A DNA stretch of 64,000 nt from Kosmotoga arenicorallina S304 (GTDB lineage: Bacteria > Thermotogota > Thermotogae > Petrotogales > Kosmotogaceae): assembly GCF_001636545.1 (NCBI RefSeq), contig NZ_JFHK01000007.1, forward strand, positions 1-64,000. The letters run 5' to 3'. Below the pieces are notes generated by a model that was given only the letters and a program-made list of their open reading frames with translations, did no database searches and was not told where the DNA came from. Of the stretch, positions 8,383 through 17,605 are shown piece after piece (the stretch's first letter is position 1; each line of letters begins with the position of its first letter). The translations under genes and the position numbers were made by a program.

Positions 8383-8722
8383 CTTTTTCACTTCCCTTCA
8401 GTTCATCAGCATAAAGATCGACAACCGTTTCCTTCGCTGGTTTGACACCACTTCTATAAGCTGCTCTCGATATGGCATGGGCAGCAACTGGTGAAGTTAG
8501 CAAAATGAATATCATACAGACAAGTGCTTTCAATCCGCCTGAAGCGAAGCCTTCAATAATAAATACTCCAAAGAGTATCCCTGCTGAGCCAAAGGTGACA
8601 CATTTTGTTGCCGCCTGCAACCTGTTGTAAACGTCGGGCAGTCTGACAAGCCCCAAAGCACCAAAGAAATCAAAGGCTATTCCGAAAATAATGAAACCAT
8701 ACCCTATAATTTCCCTAATCAT
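8363..8722 (-). CDS. mrpG: Na+/H+ antiporter subunit MrpG/MnhG
   Basis: 119 residues with three predicted membrane helices and a charged C-terminal tail. The segment GALGLVRLPDVYNRLQAATKCVTFG is characteristic of MnhG/PhaG. In Mrp antiporters and MBH complexes this small subunit is part of the sodium-translocating module. A good ribosome binding site (GGAGG) precedes the ATG. It overlaps mrpF by 8 nt. Confidence 0.9.
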   Translation of the reverse strand: MIREIIGYGFIIFGIAFDFFGALGLVRLPDVYNRLQAATKCVTFGSAGILFGVFIIEGFASGGLKALVCMIFILLTSPVAAHAISRAAYRSGVKPAKETVVDLYADELKGSEKDESTKA

Positions 8723-9056
8723 CCATATGCCTCCCTTCCAGAAACTTAGCTAAGGCGAGGGAGACTATAAAGCTCTGTAATGCCCAGGCCATGGCTATAT
8801 CAAGAAAGAAAGAAGCGCCTGTAACCAGGAAAACCAGAGCTAAAAGACCCACAATTATAATGCCAAAAATATCTACAGCAACAACTCTATCAGCTGCTGA
8901 GGGGCCAAAAATAACCCTGAATATAACCATCAGTGTGCACATTAAAAGGATATTTATTAGCCTCACCAGAAATCCCACTTCGATAACAGCGAAGTTGAAC
9001 ACGATAAATACTATAACAAGAAGAAGCCCTATGAACCATCTAAGAGTCCTGCTCAC
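8715..9056 (-). CDS. mrpF: Na+/H+ antiporter subunit MrpF/MnhF
   Basis: 113 residues, three predicted helices. The middle segment VIFRVIFGPSAADRVVAVD is the typical MnhF/PhaF signature. The start is GTG at 9056, overlapping the mrpE stop by 4 nt. It is part of the antiporter module that couples the hydrogenase reaction to ion movement. Confidence 0.9.
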   Translation of the reverse strand: MSRTLRWFIGLLLVIVFIVFNFAVIEVGFLVRLINILLMCTLMVIFRVIFGPSAADRVVAVDIFGIIIVGLLALVFLVTGASFFLDIAMAWALQSFIVSLALAKFLEGRHMDD

Positions 9057-9556
9057 CTCATAAACCTCCTCAAAATAGGTTCAAAGCGCCCTGCAATGGC
9101 TTCGGTACAACCCTTTATTTCGGGTGTTTCAACCTGAATCCAATGAATTATCAACTCTCCCTTATCCTTGAACACATCAACCGTCAATGTCCCTGGTGTA
9201 AGCGTTATAGAATTTGCGAGCACAGTAATTGAAGAATCTTCTTTCAATTCTGTCTTTACCTTCACAAAACCCGGTTTGATCGGCGCTTCAGGATGTATAA
9301 CGATCATAGCCACATGAAAATTTGCTTTGAGCATTTCCCAGAAAAGGATCATTATGTAAACAAGAAAGTACAAAATGCCTTTTAGCACAACGCTCTTTCC
9401 CGTATTCAAGAACACATCCCCAACTATTAAAGCAACGAAGAATGATGCGACAAGAGCAAAAACAAGCTCCTGAAAACTAAAGGGCAAGGTAATTAAAATC
9501 CACACTATAAAGCTGAGTATAAATACAATTATTCTGCTTTTCGTTTTAATATTCAC
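9053..9556 (-). CDS. mrpE: Na+/H+ antiporter subunit MrpE/MnhE
   Basis: 167 residues. Two N-terminal membrane hairpins are followed by a cytoplasmic domain with the conserved SITLTPGTLTVDV segment of MnhE. The start is GTG (TAGTG overlap with mrpD). It is the MbhA counterpart in archaeal MBH complexes, where it belongs to the sodium module. Confidence 0.9.
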   Translation of the reverse strand: MNIKTKSRIIVFILSFIVWILITLPFSFQELVFALVASFFVALIVGDVFLNTGKSVVLKGILYFLVYIMILFWEMLKANFHVAMIVIHPEAPIKPGFVKVKTELKEDSSITVLANSITLTPGTLTVDVFKDKGELIIHWIQVETPEIKGCTEAIAGRFEPILRRFMR

Positions 9557-11010
9557 TAATTACCACCTGCCATGAAAAGCTGGCTGTAAGCTTCTCTATT
9601 TATCACACAATCTACAACTTTATCCAATGTGATTTCTCTGATTGAAGGAATAAAAAGAATTGCTGTAACAAGGGTTAACAAACTCATGATTATCAGTGTT
9701 GATTTCATGGACAAAGGTATTTTGGCGTCTCCTGTTGAGGGGAAGGCTTTTTTCAGCATTTTCAGATAATAAGTAAGGGTAACAACACTTACAGCAAGGG
9801 CTATGAGAGCATAAATGTATTTTCCGGTATAAATAGCAGCCATTATTATCACCAATTTGCTGAAGAAGCCCCCAAAGGGAGGCACACCGGAAATTCCCAT
9901 TGAAGCCATAAGTGTTGACACATATACTGTTTTGTTGCTCTTACCAGTCATTTTTTCCAGATCCCTTGTGCCTTCTGCCATTTCTATTGCTCCTGCATCA
10001 AGGAAAAGCGTTCCTTTTAGTACCGCATGGTTCAACATGTGATAAATTGCCCCGAGAATTCCGAGGGGCGTTCCCAGCCCCAGTGCAAAAACTATATAAC
10101 CCATCTGGCTGACGCTGCTAAAGCCCAGCATTCTCTTAATGTCACTTTGCCCAAAAGCCATAATTGCGCCAATAATCATTGTTATGGAACCGATTACGAG
10201 CAATGATCCAAGAACCAGATCACTCCTTTGGAAAACCATAAAGAAAACTCTTATCATTGCATACGCGCCAAGCACCTTTATTAAAACTCCAGAAAGCATT
10301 GCCGATACAGGAGAAGGTGCTGAAGGATGAGCATCTGGCAGCCATGAATGGAATGGGAACATTGATGCTTTTAAGCCAAAGCCTGTAAGAAATAGCCCAT
10401 AGGCAAGATATAATACAGGTATATCAGCACTCTTTATTGAAATCTGCATAAGTGTAAGAGAGGAAGTCGCACTATAAACACAGCCTATCCCGAATAGAAT
10501 TATTGTGGATGATATAGAACCAAGTATGGCGTATTTGAAAGCCGCCTCATAATGTTCGGCTTCTCCCTGAAAAGCGACAAGGGCATAAGTCGCTATCAGT
10601 GAAACTTCCATGAAAACAAACAGATTGAAAAGGTCTCCCGTAACAGTGACACCATTTAAACCGGCAATTAAAAGCATCAAAAGTGCATAATAGTTGCTCA
10701 GTGAGCGAAAACGCTTCATGTAACCTATTGAGTACAACGTACTTAAAAAAGCTATCAATGAAACTAAAAATAACACGAAAGCTGATAAACTGTCGATAAC
10801 CAACGAAATCGTATAGGGAATTTTCCATCCCGAAAGCTGATAAACGATAGTGCCTGAGGAGTCGATCAAAGCAAAAAGCAGTATTGAGAGAAACAGCAAC
10901 AGAGATGTCGCTATTAGCGCAACGAGTTCTGCGAACTTACTTCTCTTTCCGCTCATGGCGAGCACAAAACCTGATAACAATGGAATTATAACGAAATAGG
11001 AAGCAATCAC
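9556..11010 (-). CDS. mrpD: Antiporter subunit MrpD/MnhD (NuoN/M-like)
   Basis: 484 residues with about 14 membrane helices. It contains the proton-conducting transporter core, including FVFMEVSLIATYALVAF, FHSWLPDAHPSAPSPVSAML and the broken-helix region with conserved Lys and His. It is one of two antiporter-like subunits in this operon; the other is at 12371. In MBH-type complexes MrpD carries ion flux driven by electron transfer in the peripheral arm. The start overlaps mrpC by 4 nt. Confidence 0.92.
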   Translation of the reverse strand: MIASYFVIIPLLSGFVLAMSGKRSKFAELVALIATSLLLFLSILLFALIDSSGTIVYQLSGWKIPYTISLVIDSLSAFVLFLVSLIAFLSTLYSIGYMKRFRSLSNYYALLMLLIAGLNGVTVTGDLFNLFVFMEVSLIATYALVAFQGEAEHYEAAFKYAILGSISSTIILFGIGCVYSATSSLTLMQISIKSADIPVLYLAYGLFLTGFGLKASMFPFHSWLPDAHPSAPSPVSAMLSGVLIKVLGAYAMIRVFFMVFQRSDLVLGSLLVIGSITMIIGAIMAFGQSDIKRMLGFSSVSQMGYIVFALGLGTPLGILGAIYHMLNHAVLKGTLFLDAGAIEMAEGTRDLEKMTGKSNKTVYVSTLMASMGISGVPPFGGFFSKLVIIMAAIYTGKYIYALIALAVSVVTLTYYLKMLKKAFPSTGDAKIPLSMKSTLIIMSLLTLVTAILFIPSIREITLDKVVDCVINREAYSQLFMAGGN

Positions 11011-11345
11011 CCCTTAAGCCTCCTCACTTTGCGCACATCAAGTGTGCCGTAGTGTTTGTAAATATTTACCGCCAGTGCAACTAACAAGGCAGTAGTACCC
11101 AATTCAATAACAATAGATGTCAATACCAGTGCTTGTGGAAGCGGATCTACCATCATACCTGGGTCTTTTCCGGGCAACAGTATGGGAAAGGTTCCACCTG
11201 ACCTGTAAGCAATCAATATAAGAAATAGATTCACTGCATATCCCATAATCCCGGAACCCAATATTATCTTCACGATATTAGCCTTAGTGAGCACTCCATA
11301 AAGTCCTACAAGAAAAAGGATAAAGGATAGGAGATACAAGCCCAT
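11007..11345 (-). CDS. mrpC: Antiporter subunit MrpC/MnhC (NuoK-like)
   Basis: 112 residues, three membrane helices. DPLPQALVLTSIVIELGTTALLVALA is the signature of the MnhC/NuoK family, with the conserved membrane-embedded Glu. It begins 3 nt after the mrpB stop. Confidence 0.92.
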   Translation of the reverse strand: MGLYLLSFILFLVGLYGVLTKANIVKIILGSGIMGYAVNLFLILIAYRSGGTFPILLPGKDPGMMVDPLPQALVLTSIVIELGTTALLVALAVNIYKHYGTLDVRKVRRLKG

Positions 11346-11348
11346 AAC

Positions 11349-11834
11349 TCATTCCTCCTCCTTTTTTTCGTTTTTGCTTTCATTAACTTCAGTATTTTTT
11401 CCATGCTCATAAAGGTTAAGAGCCACGAAAACGAGGAAAATAGCCGCTCCAACCTTTAACATGATAGCGAAATTCAAAATCGGAATGGTGCCGGCGCTAA
11501 AAAGATCGAACAACCTTCCCTTTGGAAGAAAATTACTTAAAAATGGCAAGCCTGCAAAAAAAGCCGCGATTCCCACCGCCAGAAATAGTAAGGCACCGGT
11601 GGAATCAAGCCTATGTAGTAAAGCTTTTCCGGGAACCCCGGTAGGGCTTCTCTTTCCGAAGGCCAATCTTATGTGTATTAAGGAAAGAGCAACAACCAAA
11701 CCTCCCACAAATCCACCACCTGGAGTTAAGTGCCCATGTATCATCAGAAAAATACCATACAACAATATCAACCAAACTGTAAAACGCGTTATGGTTTTGA
11801 CTATCAAAGTCATCCCTGAATGTCTTTCAGCCAT
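11349..11834 (-). CDS. mrpB: Antiporter subunit MrpB/MnhB
   Basis: About 161 residues with four predicted helices. HGHLTPGGGFVGGLVVA is the hallmark of the MnhB domain. The C-terminal tail is highly charged and ends in a run of Lys and Glu. The ATG at 11834 follows GAAGGTG; a GTG at 11843 is the alternative. Corresponds to MbhF in archaeal MBH. Confidence 0.9.
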   Translation of the reverse strand: MAERHSGMTLIVKTITRFTVWLILLYGIFLMIHGHLTPGGGFVGGLVVALSLIHIRLAFGKRSPTGVPGKALLHRLDSTGALLFLAVGIAAFFAGLPFLSNFLPKGRLFDLFSAGTIPILNFAIMLKVGAAIFLVFVALNLYEHGKNTEVNESKNEKKEEE

Positions 11835-12369
11835 TGGAATCACCTTCGTGTTTTTTTCTCTTGCTGAGTAAAGTTACAGCTCCAAGAATTGATACAAATA
11901 TCACCGTCGCTTCCCCGAGTGTGTCATAGGCTCTGTAATCCAGAATGACTGAAGTTACCAGATTCGCTGAACCGGTGTCAGCCGACCCTTCAGAGAGGTA
12001 TTTCTCTGAAACTTCAAGGAGCGGCTTCCCGAACTCCGGCAAAGCGGAAAACAGCGGAATAATCATTATTGTCGCGAGAATTAGAAGTAGCAATTTAGAG
12101 AACAGCAAAAATCTTCCTTCTCTTTCTTTTTCAAGCCTTTCACCGGTGGCTTTTAACAGCATAATCAAGATAATCACAGCAACTATTTCATAGACAAACT
12201 GAACAAGCGCGAGATCGGGCGCCTGTAAGAAAATAAAAGCCACTGCTAACGCCAGACCTGTTACACCTACCGATACTATGGAAGATAGCAGGTCCTTCAA
12301 TTCAAGAGCTACAATGGAAGCAAAGATCATGAAAGAAACTATAAAGTACAGCCAGCCTTCAACGGGCAT
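11827..12369 (-). CDS. Fused MbhD-MbhE-like antiporter subunit (DUF4040 plus MrpA C-terminal part)
   Basis: About 180 residues. The first half matches the MbhD/DUF4040 domain: LQAPDLALVQFVYEIVAVIILIMLL, the NuoJ-like part of MrpA. The second half (SVILDYRAYDTLGEATVIF) matches MbhE. In Pyrococcus these are separate genes and in Bacillus both are the C-terminal part of MrpA; here they form one small polypeptide. The ATG at 12369 overlaps the preceding stop region and follows GAGGGGTGG. Confidence 0.85.
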   Translation of the reverse strand: MPVEGWLYFIVSFMIFASIVALELKDLLSSIVSVGVTGLALAVAFIFLQAPDLALVQFVYEIVAVIILIMLLKATGERLEKEREGRFLLFSKLLLLILATIMIIPLFSALPEFGKPLLEVSEKYLSEGSADTGSANLVTSVILDYRAYDTLGEATVIFVSILGAVTLLSKRKKHEGDSNG

Positions 12370-12370
12370 A

Positions 12371-14161
12371 TCAACCACCCCTCAGGAATATTAAGAGAAA
12401 AGCTAAGAACCCAATCACAACCCATACACTGTAAAAAGACAATTCGCCTGTATGAAGCAATTTCAATGGTGCAACAGCAGCTTTTATCCCTGCCTTAAGC
12501 TGTGCATAAACATCAAAATACCCTTTCTCAGCACCATTGTAAATGGCCTTTAATGGTTTCATATTTCGTATATCGTTAAAAAAACCTGTGCCTGAGACCC
12601 TGAATTTCATAGTATCCTTTTGCCCTCCGACAAAAGCATCGTCTACTCTCACTTTTCGGAAGATGAAATATATCATAGCACCAAAGACAAAAGATAAAAC
12701 AATCAAACCTAAAAGCTGTGTCGCCGAAAGAAAGCCTGCACTACTTTCAAAATTCATACCAAGGCTCTTCTCAATCAGTGGCAATGGGAAAAACTTCCAG
12801 CCTATACCTATAAGCAAACACAGGGAAGCGTTTATTAGCAAGGCGGTCAATTTTGCTGAAGAAGCTTCCCTGGTATTTTTAGTTTTCTCTGTGGTTTTCC
12901 CAAGGAAGATAGAATAATTCAGTTTCATGAAACTTGCCAAGGTTAGCGCACTTCCAAAAAGGGCCATTATGAGAAAGAGTGCGTACAGTATTCTATAGCC
13001 ATAAAGGCTTTGAGCCATTGCTATCAAAACTCCCTGATAAACAAGCCATTTTGATACAAAACCATTTGTCAGCGGTATCCCAGAAATAGAGAGTGAACAA
13101 ACCAGCATGCCTGAAAAAGTTAGCGGTGTTCGTCTTGCCATTCCGCCAAGTTCAGCTAATTCAACTGTACCTGCCGAGCTTTCCACATTTCCAGCAGCCA
13201 TGAACAATCCCGACTTATAAATTGAGTGATTTACAGTATGCAGTAATCCGCCAATTATTCCAACAGGGTTTCCGGTAGCTATACCAAGCACCATGTAACC
13301 TACCTGACTCACTGCATGATAGCCAAGAAGCTTACGTGCATTGTGCTGAATCAAAGCCATCATGACAGCTATGATTATGGTAAAGGCTCCTATACCCGCT
13401 ATGACAATTCTCAAATTTTGTGGCATGACGCTGTGTTCCAGGAACAATCTCGCAAGCAAATAGATCCCGAGGATCTTATCCAGAGAAGCGGGAAGAATAA
13501 AGGCAGATTCAACAGGTGCTTTTTCGCAGTATTCGGGTATCCATGTGTGCAATGGAAAAGCTCCCGCCTTCGCGAAAGAAGCCAGCGCAATAAAGCTCAA
13601 AGCCGTAATCTTCCATGGGTCGAACTCTCCATTTGAGGAACCAATCAAATTGGTATTTGAATATCCTAAAAGGAAAAACGCAAAAATTAATAGCGAATCA
13701 GATATTCCGGATATAATGAGCGTTTTTTTAGCAACGCCGAAGGCATTTTTAAAAGAAAGTGCAAAGAGATAAAGCATCAAACCTGCAAGGCCCCAGAATA
13801 TCAGAAAAGCAATTGCATTTTGTGTCATCAAGGCCCCATTGACAAAAGACATAGTCATTATGAAATATACGTGGAATTTGAGTTTTTCGCTTTTTAAGAG
13901 GTAAATAGAAAATGCAAGGCCCAGTATATTGGCAAAAAGCAATGCAAAATAAGAAAGACCATCAAGGGAAAAGACCCCTTCACCATCCAATCCAGTCGTA
14001 AGAGGCAGATAGCCCCAAAGGATAAAGGAAGAAACCAAAAGGTATGAACAGGTAATGATATTAAGCCATCTCGCAACTTTCCAGTTTGTGCCACTGTCCA
14101 TAAGTGCTGTTATCAGTGGTATGATGACCATAAAAGATAGAACATTCACAAAAGCTTCCAT
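12371..14161 (-). CDS. Second antiporter-like subunit (NuoL/MrpA/MbhH-like)
   Basis: 596 residues, about 14 core helices plus a long C-terminal extension with a charged segment and a final membrane anchor. Conserved proton-translocating motifs are visible, such as FPLHTWIPEYCEKAPVESAFILP and the helix with LIQHNARKLLGYHAVSQVGYM. The C-terminal part (DAFVGGQKD and onward) resembles that of hydrogenase-4 subunit B/F-like proteins. Directly downstream of the large subunit gene, overlapping it by 16 nt, it is probably the antiporter unit next to the catalytic arm. Confidence 0.88.
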   Translation of the reverse strand: MEAFVNVLSFMVIIPLITALMDSGTNWKVARWLNIITCSYLLVSSFILWGYLPLTTGLDGEGVFSLDGLSYFALLFANILGLAFSIYLLKSEKLKFHVYFIMTMSFVNGALMTQNAIAFLIFWGLAGLMLYLFALSFKNAFGVAKKTLIISGISDSLLIFAFFLLGYSNTNLIGSSNGEFDPWKITALSFIALASFAKAGAFPLHTWIPEYCEKAPVESAFILPASLDKILGIYLLARLFLEHSVMPQNLRIVIAGIGAFTIIIAVMMALIQHNARKLLGYHAVSQVGYMVLGIATGNPVGIIGGLLHTVNHSIYKSGLFMAAGNVESSAGTVELAELGGMARRTPLTFSGMLVCSLSISGIPLTNGFVSKWLVYQGVLIAMAQSLYGYRILYALFLIMALFGSALTLASFMKLNYSIFLGKTTEKTKNTREASSAKLTALLINASLCLLIGIGWKFFPLPLIEKSLGMNFESSAGFLSATQLLGLIVLSFVFGAMIYFIFRKVRVDDAFVGGQKDTMKFRVSGTGFFNDIRNMKPLKAIYNGAEKGYFDVYAQLKAGIKAAVAPLKLLHTGELSFYSVWVVIGFLAFLLIFLRGG

Positions 14162-15354
14162 AATTCGCTCTCCCCTAACTCATCAATGAGTTTATCGGTT
14201 TTCCTTTGCGACAGTTCAAGTAAATTCTGGGCAATTTCCCTGCCTTTTTTGTCAAAAAGCTTTACAGATCTCTCCGTACAACAATAACAGGGATCAACCG
14301 ATGCCAGCGTTATCATCACATCGGAGAGGTTCAATCCCGGACAGCTGACTTCGTAAGTTGGAATATTAACATAGCTCGGAGCTCTTATTTTATGCCTGAC
14401 AGGACGGTTTGATCCATCTGAGCGTATGTAATGAAACACTTCACCTCTTGGAGCTTCATGTCTGCCAATTCCTTCGCCAGCAGGTATTTCAGCAATATCA
14501 TTAAATATCGGCCCTGGAACTTTTCTCAAGCGTTCAATGATCTGTCTTATCATTTTTATGCTTTCAAACATCTCGAGTATTCTTACAACCGTTTTGGCAA
14601 AAACATCGCCCTCTTCACGGACAATTATGTCAAAATCCAGCAAATCGTAAGCCGCATATGGCTCGTCTTTCCTCACATCAATGGCAACTCCGGATGCTCT
14701 GGCTGTGGGTCCAACCGCACAATAGTTGATTGCATCTTCCTTTGTTAAAACACCAACACCACATAACCTGCTTTTAAGCACCGGATCATCCATAGCTGCT
14801 TTTGTAACCATACTCAACTTCTTTTCGAGCATGTCCATAACCTCGTTGACCCGTGCATTCAAAGATGTATCATAGTCTTTTCGAACTCCACCAACACGAA
14901 AAATTCCATAATGATTCCTGTTTCCGGTAATTAGCTCGATGACTTCAAGAACGGGTTCTCTGTATTTCCATGCCCACATCCAGAGTGTATCGTAACCAAT
15001 AAAATGCCCTGCAAGACCAAGCCATAGCAAATGGCTGTGGACGCGTTCGAGCTCTCCTATCAAAGATCTTATATACCTTGCCCTCAAAGGGATTTCTACT
15101 TCACCAATATCTTCCAGTGCATTCACACAGGCAAAAGGGTGCGACGCAGAGCAAATGCCGCAAATCCTTTCAACAAGAAATATTGTCTGGTCAAAAGTGT
15201 TGCTCTCGGAAAGTTTTTCAATAGCTCTATGCATCCATCCGGTTTCCATTTCGATTTCTTTCACTGTCTCTCCATCAAGAGCTATCTTGAAGTATTCAGC
15301 TTCCTCCAAAAGAGGGTGAAAGGGACCAACCGGTAAATTGAAATCTTCACTCAT
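14146..15354 (-). CDS. mbhL: Group-4 [NiFe] hydrogenase large subunit
   Basis: 402 residues, NuoD-like. Both nickel-binding motifs are intact: RICGIC with Cys65 and Cys68 followed by His72, and DPCYCC with Cys356 and Cys359. All four cysteine ligands are therefore present, unlike MBX/MBS-type relatives that have lost part of them. About 40 residues follow the C-terminal motif, a likely target of the maturation protease encoded downstream. This is the catalytic H2-forming or H2-oxidising subunit. It overlaps the NuoC-like gene by 8 nt. Confidence 0.95.
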   Translation of the reverse strand: MSEDFNLPVGPFHPLLEEAEYFKIALDGETVKEIEMETGWMHRAIEKLSESNTFDQTIFLVERICGICSASHPFACVNALEDIGEVEIPLRARYIRSLIGELERVHSHLLWLGLAGHFIGYDTLWMWAWKYREPVLEVIELITGNRNHYGIFRVGGVRKDYDTSLNARVNEVMDMLEKKLSMVTKAAMDDPVLKSRLCGVGVLTKEDAINYCAVGPTARASGVAIDVRKDEPYAAYDLLDFDIIVREEGDVFAKTVVRILEMFESIKMIRQIIERLRKVPGPIFNDIAEIPAGEGIGRHEAPRGEVFHYIRSDGSNRPVRHKIRAPSYVNIPTYEVSCPGLNLSDVMITLASVDPCYCCTERSVKLFDKKGREIAQNLLELSQRKTDKLIDELGESELWKLL

Positions 15355-15787
15355 GCTCTCGCCTCTTTACTCTAAGTGGATTCTTTGGAATTTTCGGGTT
15401 ATTCTCAAGAAGCAACGGTTTAGGCACAGGATGATCTATGAAAACAACTCCAAAAAGGTCTCCAATTTCCCTTTCAATCCATTTTGCGCCGGCTATATTG
15501 TTCGAAATTGAAGGGACTTCCGGACTATCAAGAGGTACAAATACTTTCGGGCAGTAATATGTTCCACTTCTATCATCTGAAAAGTGGTAAACAAGTTCGA
15601 ATCCTTCGTAGTTCTCAATAGCAGAAATTGTTGAAAGCCTTAGTCCCTTCCTAAAAAGATATTCTGCTACTTCAACGATGTCTTCAGGCATTACTTTAAA
15701 ATAGATACGCTTCTTTTTGGAAAGAAGTATTTTGATTTTCTCCCTGAGCCTATTCAATATATCATTCTTGCTCTCCTCAGGATTCAT
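15347..15787 (-). CDS. mbhK: Hydrogenase subunit NuoC-like (MbhK)
   Basis: 146 residues from the ATG at 15787, preceded by GGGGAGG; longer versions extend into the upstream gene. The motif WIEREIGDLFGVVFIDHP is the signature of the 30-kDa complex-I subunit. This protein packs against the large subunit in the peripheral arm and has no cofactor. TGATG overlap with mbhJ. Confidence 0.9.
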   Translation of the reverse strand: MNPEESKNDILNRLREKIKILLSKKKRIYFKVMPEDIVEVAEYLFRKGLRLSTISAIENYEGFELVYHFSDDRSGTYYCPKVFVPLDSPEVPSISNNIAGAKWIEREIGDLFGVVFIDHPVPKPLLLENNPKIPKNPLRVKRREHE

Positions 15788-16203
15788 CACTCTAACCTCC
15801 CCAGTAACTTTAACAACCCCTCTATCATTGTTTCTGGCTTTGGAGGGCACCCGGGAATATAAAGATTTACAGGAATAAGCTCATCCAGTGGTCCACATCG
15901 CGAGTAACTATCTTTGAATGTTGCACCGCCGATTGGGCAAGTTCCCACAGCTACAACAAAAACAGGTTTTGGCGCTTGATTATAAACCCTGACAACCCTT
16001 TCGGCGACTTTACATCCTCCCACACCTGTTATTAAAAGCACATCGGCATGTCTTATCGAGCCAACGAGCTTTATTCCAAAGCGTTCCAGATCATAGCCAG
16101 GTGTCAATAAATCAAGCACCTCTATATCACAGTTATTACAGGGAGAAGCGCTCATGTGAAATACCCATAAAGACTTTTTCAAAATCCTGTTATATACACC
16201 CAT
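15787..16203 (-). CDS. mbhJ: Hydrogenase small subunit NuoB-like (MbhJ)
   Basis: 138 residues. The ATG at 16203 has GGAGG 6 nt upstream; a longer reading frame only runs into mbhM. Cysteines for the [4Fe-4S] cluster next to the active site are visible: Cys22-x-x-Cys25 (CNNC), a cysteine in VGTCPIGG, and YIPGCPPKPE. This subunit hands electrons to the NiFe centre. Confidence 0.93.
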   Translation of the reverse strand: MGVYNRILKKSLWVFHMSASPCNNCDIEVLDLLTPGYDLERFGIKLVGSIRHADVLLITGVGGCKVAERVVRVYNQAPKPVFVVAVGTCPIGGATFKDSYSRCGPLDELIPVNLYIPGCPPKPETMIEGLLKLLGRLE

Positions 16204-16205
16204 AT

Positions 16206-17108
16206 TCAACCTCCGAAAAGGGCGAGAACGAGTGCGATCAATGCTAATGGTGATAAAACCTTCCAGAAAAAGTTCAACATTTTGTCTATGGTCACCCTCG
16301 GATTTACATTTTTCATTATTACCAAAATTATCAATGTTATAAGGTAAAAAAGAACGCTTAAGAGTATTCCAACTAATCCCTTGCCTATGCCGAAAAAGAG
16401 AACGCTTAAAAACAAGGGGTATATGAAGAATTCCATAGCTTTGGTTAGTTTCCATATTCCGAGTAAAACACCTGAATACTCTATTTCAACACCGCCAGCA
16501 AGCTCCGTTTCGGCTTCAGGCAAGTCAAATGGCTGTAAAGCAAGCTTTGCCTGGATGCACATTAACCCGAGAATATATGCAATTACACCGGAAAGAGAAG
16601 TAATGGCAGAAGTATTCAACACTGCTTCAAGTCTGAATGAAAATCCTGATTTTACAACAGGTACAAGTACCACCATAACAAAAACCAGCTCATCGGCAAG
16701 AAGCATCTTTATCTCTCTGGAAGCACCTATTGCGGCATAAACGTTAGCAGAAGCGGAAGCTCCAAGAAAAATCCCCGTGGAAACCAGAGAGCTTAGATAA
16801 AGCAACAAAATCAAATCTCCAGCAATTTCAAGCTTTAGAAAAACAGCACTTCCCAGAATCGTAGCAAAGGCTACAACCGAGGCAAAAGCAATTAACGGAG
16901 AAATTGAGTACATAATGCCTGCCGAATCAGCTGGAACTATACTTTCTTTGCCAAGCAGTTTGAAAAAGTCAATGAAATTCTGATACCAGGGTGGTCCTAC
17001 CCTGTGCTGGAAGAGGGCGCTTAGCTTTCTTTCTATCCACCATGCTATCATCCCGCAAAATGCCGTAAAAACAAGCCCGGGAAATAAAAGAGTATATATG
17101 GCTATCAA
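16206..17108 (-). CDS. mbhM: Hydrogenase membrane subunit NuoH-like (MbhM)
   Basis: 300 residues, about eight membrane helices. WIERKLSALFQHRVGPPWYQN and the loop FDLPEAETELAGGVEIEYSG are diagnostic of the NuoH/HyfC/MbhM family, including the acidic residues that couple electron transfer to ion pumping. It anchors the peripheral arm to the antiporter module. It lies 3 nt before mbhJ and overlaps the ferredoxin gene by 4 nt. Confidence 0.93.
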   Translation of the reverse strand: MIAIYTLLFPGLVFTAFCGMIAWWIERKLSALFQHRVGPPWYQNFIDFFKLLGKESIVPADSAGIMYSISPLIAFASVVAFATILGSAVFLKLEIAGDLILLLYLSSLVSTGIFLGASASANVYAAIGASREIKMLLADELVFVMVVLVPVVKSGFSFRLEAVLNTSAITSLSGVIAYILGLMCIQAKLALQPFDLPEAETELAGGVEIEYSGVLLGIWKLTKAMEFFIYPLFLSVLFFGIGKGLVGILLSVLFYLITLIILVIMKNVNPRVTIDKMLNFFWKVLSPLALIALVLALFGG

Positions 17109-17605
17109 AGAACCTTCCCCTCCTTATATCTCCAGTGATGGGTTTTAACAGCCAGGTACTTGCCTACAAAATACAACCCGCTGGAAGGATCTTCTTCATC
17201 TAGTTCCACCAAAGAAATTTCTCCGTTTTTAGAAGTTTTTACGCAGAGAGGTATATATTCCTGATTTTTCATTCTTTGCGAAACGCAATAATCACAGTGG
17301 TCAGCTACAAAGTTAATTGTTTCGGGAAAAAGAGTACCGAAAGGACATGCCAGAACACATGATTTGCAACCAACGCAAAGAAGATTAGCCCTTTTAACAG
17401 TACCGTCCGGTAGTCTTTTTAATGCGTCGCGTGGGCAGGCTTTGACACAATGAGCTTCCGGGCATTGGCGACAATACAACGCAAACTCTGCAATTTCTAC
17501 AAGAGGAAGCAAACCATTATTTTTGCTATGATACAGATATTCGCATTGGATGTGCTGAGCAGGTTCTGATAGGAGTTTTTCAATGTCTATCAATAATCTT
17601 TTCAT
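17105..17605 (-). CDS. 4Fe-4S ferredoxin-type electron transfer protein
   Basis: 166 residues of the HycB/CooF type. Cysteine groups are CRQCPEAHCVKACP (about 45-58), CVGCKSCVLACP (about 76-87) and CDYC (about 103), so several [4Fe-4S] clusters are likely. It probably connects the diaphorase genes just upstream with the membrane hydrogenase. It overlaps the flavoprotein gene by 4 nt. Confidence 0.85.
   Translation of the reverse strand: MKRLLIDIEKLLSEPAQHIQCEYLYHSKNNGLLPLVEIAEFALYCRQCPEAHCVKACPRDALKRLPDGTVKRANLLCVGCKSCVLACPFGTLFPETINFVADHCDYCVSQRMKNQEYIPLCVKTSKNGEISLVELDEEDPSSGLYFVGKYLAVKTHHWRYKEGKVL

Noticed and set aside
15788-16455. Long 222-residue version of MbhJ
   Set aside because: The first 84 codons lie antisense-free but out of frame inside mbhM and match nothing; the ATG at 16203 has an ideal ribosome binding site and family-typical length.
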